Positions 61,674 to 64,000 of a stretch of DNA of 64,000 bases are shown in pieces (within the stretch, counting starts at the first letter, position 1; every line of letters begins with the position of its first letter). The stretch is taken from positions 1 through 64,000 of the forward strand of contig CAZFST010000019.1 of NCBI GenBank assembly GCA_964522015.1, in the 5' to 3' direction. Both the position numbers and the translations under genes were made by a program. The notes beneath the pieces are model-generated. The model saw only the letters and a list, made by a program, of their open reading frames with translations. It did not search any database and was not told the origin of the DNA. Source of the stretch: QQWI01 sp964522015 (GTDB lineage Bacteria; Bacillota; Clostridia; Peptostreptococcales; Acidaminobacteraceae).

Positions 61674-62043
61674 TGATTACGCCCATGGCTTAGCTAAGTT
61701 AAGCCATGGGACCAGAGAAAAGCCGCAGAGATACGATTCTTTGCGGCTTTTTTTACGCCTTAGCCCCACTAGATAGCAAAGAGGGGCCAACGGGTTTACT
61801 TCCTCTTTCTCCCTGTTCAGTAGTGGCGTTTCAAGTGTTTTCCCGTAATTTGGGTAGCCGTCCAATGCAATTATGAATTAAGTATGAATTTTCGCTGATT
61901 CCTTGACTCTACTATGTAACCTCTATACTATAGACATAGTGGAATCTGTATACAAAGTACAATCGCTTATACTTATTAGAAAAGCAAGTTATTCGACAAT
62001 GTATTTCACTCTTTATTATTTCCAATTAACGGAGCGTACATAT
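61674..62043. other. Intergenic region: hairpins and galU promoter
   Basis: A long palindrome CCCATGGCTTA/TAAGCCATGGG (61682-61710) is followed by a terminator at 61718-61755. A promoter, TTGACT (61903-61908), 17 bases, TACTAT (61926-61931), then gives a leader of about 105 bases for galU. No riboswitch was recognised in the leader. Confidence 0.7.
61718..61755 (+). terminator. Rho-independent terminator
   Basis: AAAAGCCGCA pairs with TGCGGCTTTT across a 15-18-base loop, followed by T7. Confidence 0.88.
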
Positions 62044-62934
62044 ATGAAAATCAGAAAAGCAGTGATACCAGCAGCAGGTCTAGGCACACGTTTTTTACCA
62101 GCCACAAAAGCACAACCAAAAGAGATGCTTCCAATTGTGGACAAACCTACAATCCAATACATTATAGAAGAAGCGGTTGCCGCTGGCATTGAAGATATTA
62201 TTGTCATCACCGGTCGTGGCAAGATGGCCATTGAAAACCACTTTGACAGAAATATCGAATTAGAAATGACTCTTGAAAAAAATGGCAAGACAGAACAACT
62301 TAAATTGGTACAGGCGTCTACGGGGATGGCAAACATCCATTACATAAGACAAATTGAACCAAAGGGACTTGGACATGCTATTCTTTGCGCTAAACCCTTT
62401 ATTGGGGACGAACCCTTTGCAGTACTACTTGGCGATGACGTGGTGGTGTCACATACACCAGCCATTGGTCAGTTAATGAGTCAGTACGAAGCCATGGGTG
62501 GCACCATTTTAGGGGTGCAAAATGTGGCACCGTCAGAAGTGAGCAAGTACGGCATCGTCGATAAAATAGATATCGATACAAGGCTTGGCCTAGTGACAAA
62601 TATGGTTGAAAAACCAAAACTTGAAGATGCACCAAGCACAACCGCTGTTCTTGGCCGTTATGTGATTGCACCGAGTATCTTTAAATACTTAGAAGATCAA
62701 GAACCAGGGGCCGGTGGAGAAATTCAGCTGACAGACGCCCTAAAAAGACAGGCTAAAAACGAAGACGTTTACGCCTACCAGTTTAAAGGCAAAAGATATG
62801 ATATTGGCCATCAACTGGGCTTTATCCAAGCCACTGTTGAATTTGCCCTGAGAAGACCAGAACTAAAAGATGATGTAGAAAACTATTTGAAAAATTTATT
62901 AGCTGACGTTGAGGGTACTCTAAATATCGACTAA
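62044..62934 (+). CDS. galU: UTP-glucose-1-phosphate uridylyltransferase GalU
   Basis: 296 residues from ATG 62044 (GGAG upstream); the open frame continues to 61903 but that codon is the -35 box of the promoter. Family motifs are IRKAVIPAAGLGTRFLPATK (nucleotide-binding loop), KEMLPIVDKPTIQYIIEEAV, PKGLGHAILCAKPFIGDEPF and LLGDDVVV, with EIQLTDALK near the C-terminus. It makes UDP-glucose for glycolipids, wall polymers and exopolysaccharide, which fits the sugar transferase and ligase genes at the start of the window. The length is normal for the family. Confidence 0.96.
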   Translation: MKIRKAVIPAAGLGTRFLPATKAQPKEMLPIVDKPTIQYIIEEAVAAGIEDIIVITGRGKMAIENHFDRNIELEMTLEKNGKTEQLKLVQASTGMANIHYIRQIEPKGLGHAILCAKPFIGDEPFAVLLGDDVVVSHTPAIGQLMSQYEAMGGTILGVQNVAPSEVSKYGIVDKIDIDTRLGLVTNMVEKPKLEDAPSTTAVLGRYVIAPSIFKYLEDQEPGAGGEIQLTDALKRQAKNEDVYAYQFKGKRYDIGHQLGFIQATVEFALRRPELKDDVENYLKNLLADVEGTLNID

Positions 62935-63057
62935 ATCTTATAAGATTAATATGCTGATATTAGATCAGAGTTCAATGTATAATAAGCAGTTATGCTTTGG
63001 AATAGTAATGACGAGAAATGCAACTAGCCCCTTGACCAATTAAAAGAGGAGAAACAC

Positions 63058-64000
63058 ATGAAGAAACTACTGGCCCTTTTGCTGGCACTGTCACTGGTAA
63101 TCGGTATGATGCCTATGAGCTTTGCCCTAACTGTCACACCAACACCTGCAGTGGTGACAGATCCACAAGCAGATCCTATCTTAAATGCTTTTATTGAGTC
63201 GGTTTGGCAGTTCCAAAACTACGAAAAATCATTGCTTATTAATTCTGTAGATACATACAAAGGCATTTATGCAGCACAAAAACCAAGCTTTATTGCTGCT
63301 TATCAAGGTGTTGTCAATGCGTTAGCTGGTCAAAAGGACCGCATTGAAAACTTTGGTTTGACAGTAGATATCTTCACACATTTTGACAACAACATCAAAG
63401 ATGGTCAAATCACCATTCTTGAAGCATTCCGCAACACAGATAAAGACTTGTTTATTAAAGCCGTTTATGCACACTTGCCACAGCTCAAAGCAGAAGGCTT
63501 TTACAGTAAACTGCCTAGCATTACAACAGATGCAAATAAGGTTTTTAGAAACTCGGCTAAAATTAATACCGTACGTAGTTCGGACTTGATAAAAATCCTT
63601 GGACATAAGTCAAGCACTAATATGTTTACAGAAGTCAATTCAACTAAAATTAAAGATTTGGTAATTTTCAGTGCACTTGTCCGTCAGGGTTTGGTAGCAT
63701 CAGAAATCGAATCAGCAATGGTTACATTAAATGGTTTTTATAATCAATTGCCTTCTTCAGACAAAGCCCTTGTATTGCCTTTAGTTAAAGAATTAGGCAT
63801 TGTCTATACTGTACAAGAAACTGTTGTACCACCAGTGACAGAACCAGTGACACAGCCAGTAACACAACCAGTAACGCAACCTGTAACACAACCAGTAACA
63901 CAACCAGCAACACAACCAGCAACACAACCAGTAACACAACCAGCAACACAACCAACAACAGAACCAAGAACACAAGCGGAAACACAACCAACTACACAGC
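63058..64000 (+). CDS. Secreted protein with TQP-repeat tail, incomplete at window end
   Basis: Open to the window edge (314 codons seen). GAGGAGAAACAC precedes the ATG. The signal peptide is MKKLLALLLALSLVIGMMPM, cleaved near SFA. Residues about 35-255 form a helical domain (DPILNAFIESVWQFQNYEKS, then LPQLKAEGFYSKLPSITTDA) with no family I can name. From about 260 a Thr-Gln-Pro-(Val/Ala) repeat begins, coded by 12-bp units (63835-63990), as in wall-spanning stalks. An SLH or other anchor may follow beyond the window. Confidence 0.8.
   Translation, partial: MKKLLALLLALSLVIGMMPMSFALTVTPTPAVVTDPQADPILNAFIESVWQFQNYEKSLLINSVDTYKGIYAAQKPSFIAAYQGVVNALAGQKDRIENFGLTVDIFTHFDNNIKDGQITILEAFRNTDKDLFIKAVYAHLPQLKAEGFYSKLPSITTDANKVFRNSAKINTVRSSDLIKILGHKSSTNMFTEVNSTKIKDLVIFSALVRQGLVASEIESAMVTLNGFYNQLPSSDKALVLPLVKELGIVYTVQETVVPPVTEPVTQPVTQPVTQPVTQPVTQPATQPATQPVTQPATQPTTEPRTQAETQPTTQ
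63835..63990. repeat. 12-bp coding minisatellite (TQPV/TQPA)
   Basis: About a dozen units of CCAGTAACACAA or close variants, in frame, form the Thr-Gln-Pro stalk of the last gene. Confidence 0.9.

Noticed and set aside
61903..62043. N-terminal extension of GalU
   Set aside because: The upstream codons include the -35 box of the promoter; the conserved N-terminus and ribosome site place the start at 62044.
61940..62043. Riboswitch in the galU leader
   Set aside because: The leader is AT-rich with no stable paired core or conserved riboswitch motif that I can see.
63785..63991. Minus-strand Leu/Val- and Cys/Trp-rich frames
   Set aside because: They are antisense of the TQP stalk repeat of the secreted protein.

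Overview
The window reads as a chromosome segment of a motile, anaerobic, low-to-medium GC Gram-positive bacterium (Bacillota, class Clostridia; a Fusibacter/Peptostreptococcales-like relative is my guess, not proven). The reasons are strong AGGAGG-type ribosome sites, SLH-anchored surface proteins, remnants of a crotonase/3-hydroxybutyryl-CoA dehydrogenase pair, a Na+-pump beta subunit, chemotaxis genes with cheD, and a hemerythrin-linked diguanylate cyclase. No rRNA, tRNA, CRISPR, transposase or phage gene was seen. A run of 100 N at 32969-33068 shows that this is a draft assembly.

Layout. 1-1659: two frameshifted fatty-acyl-CoA genes. 1701-4963: polysaccharide genes (sugar-phosphate transferase, O-antigen-ligase-like protein) facing each other across a terminator. 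5117-6439: an SPFH/band-7 protein with a small ribbon-helix-helix protein and a likely operator. 6555-7748: rRNA methyltransferase. 7833-9271: OadB-like Na+ pump subunit with two miniproteins (27 and 47 aa), divergent from a LysR regulator. 10426-14799: TPR-GAF protein, MATE exporter, chromate transporter. 15120-21351: small membrane protein, then a complete five-gene peptide ABC transporter plus a 59-aa membrane protein. 21439-23175: orphan membrane protein. 23295-27871: MCP-cheR-cheB-cheD. 28042-35031: an unrecognised cluster of two membrane proteins, a 1115-aa secreted protein with an acidic Ser/Asp region, a cytosolic protein and an alpha-toroid protein, interrupted by 14-bp minisatellites and the assembly gap.

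35242-38590: an SLH protein, an array of 30-bp hairpin repeats, and a Tet(M)-like ribosomal protection protein preceded by a leader peptide and competing hairpins. 38592-40863: DeoR regulator divergent from a family 4 glycosidase. 40966-47190: small membrane protein, a surface-protein cluster (1131 aa, SLH 330 aa, 228 aa) with a sharp AT-rich block, and a degenerate GxxExxY protein. 47402-53407: a c-di-GMP signalling operon (PAS-GGDEF-hemerythrin, hybrid histidine kinase, REC-GGDEF). 53689-55080: FAD-dependent reductase with Gln-rich insertion. 55432-60927: giant SLH surface protein. 61023-64000: HAD phosphatase, GalU and a truncated secreted protein with TQP repeats.

Two themes run through the window. 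One is cell-surface construction (polysaccharide genes, galU, several SLH or secreted proteins). The other is an unusual density of short tandem repeats: units that are multiples of 3 inside genes (12, 15, 18, 24 bp) and other lengths between genes (7, 14, 22, 34 bp). A palindromic element containing GGGGACGTGCACCG recurs between genes. The most interesting candidates for new biology are the putative translational attenuator at 36440-36545, the unassigned 28-35 kb secreted-protein cluster, and the OadB operon with miniproteins but no decarboxylase.
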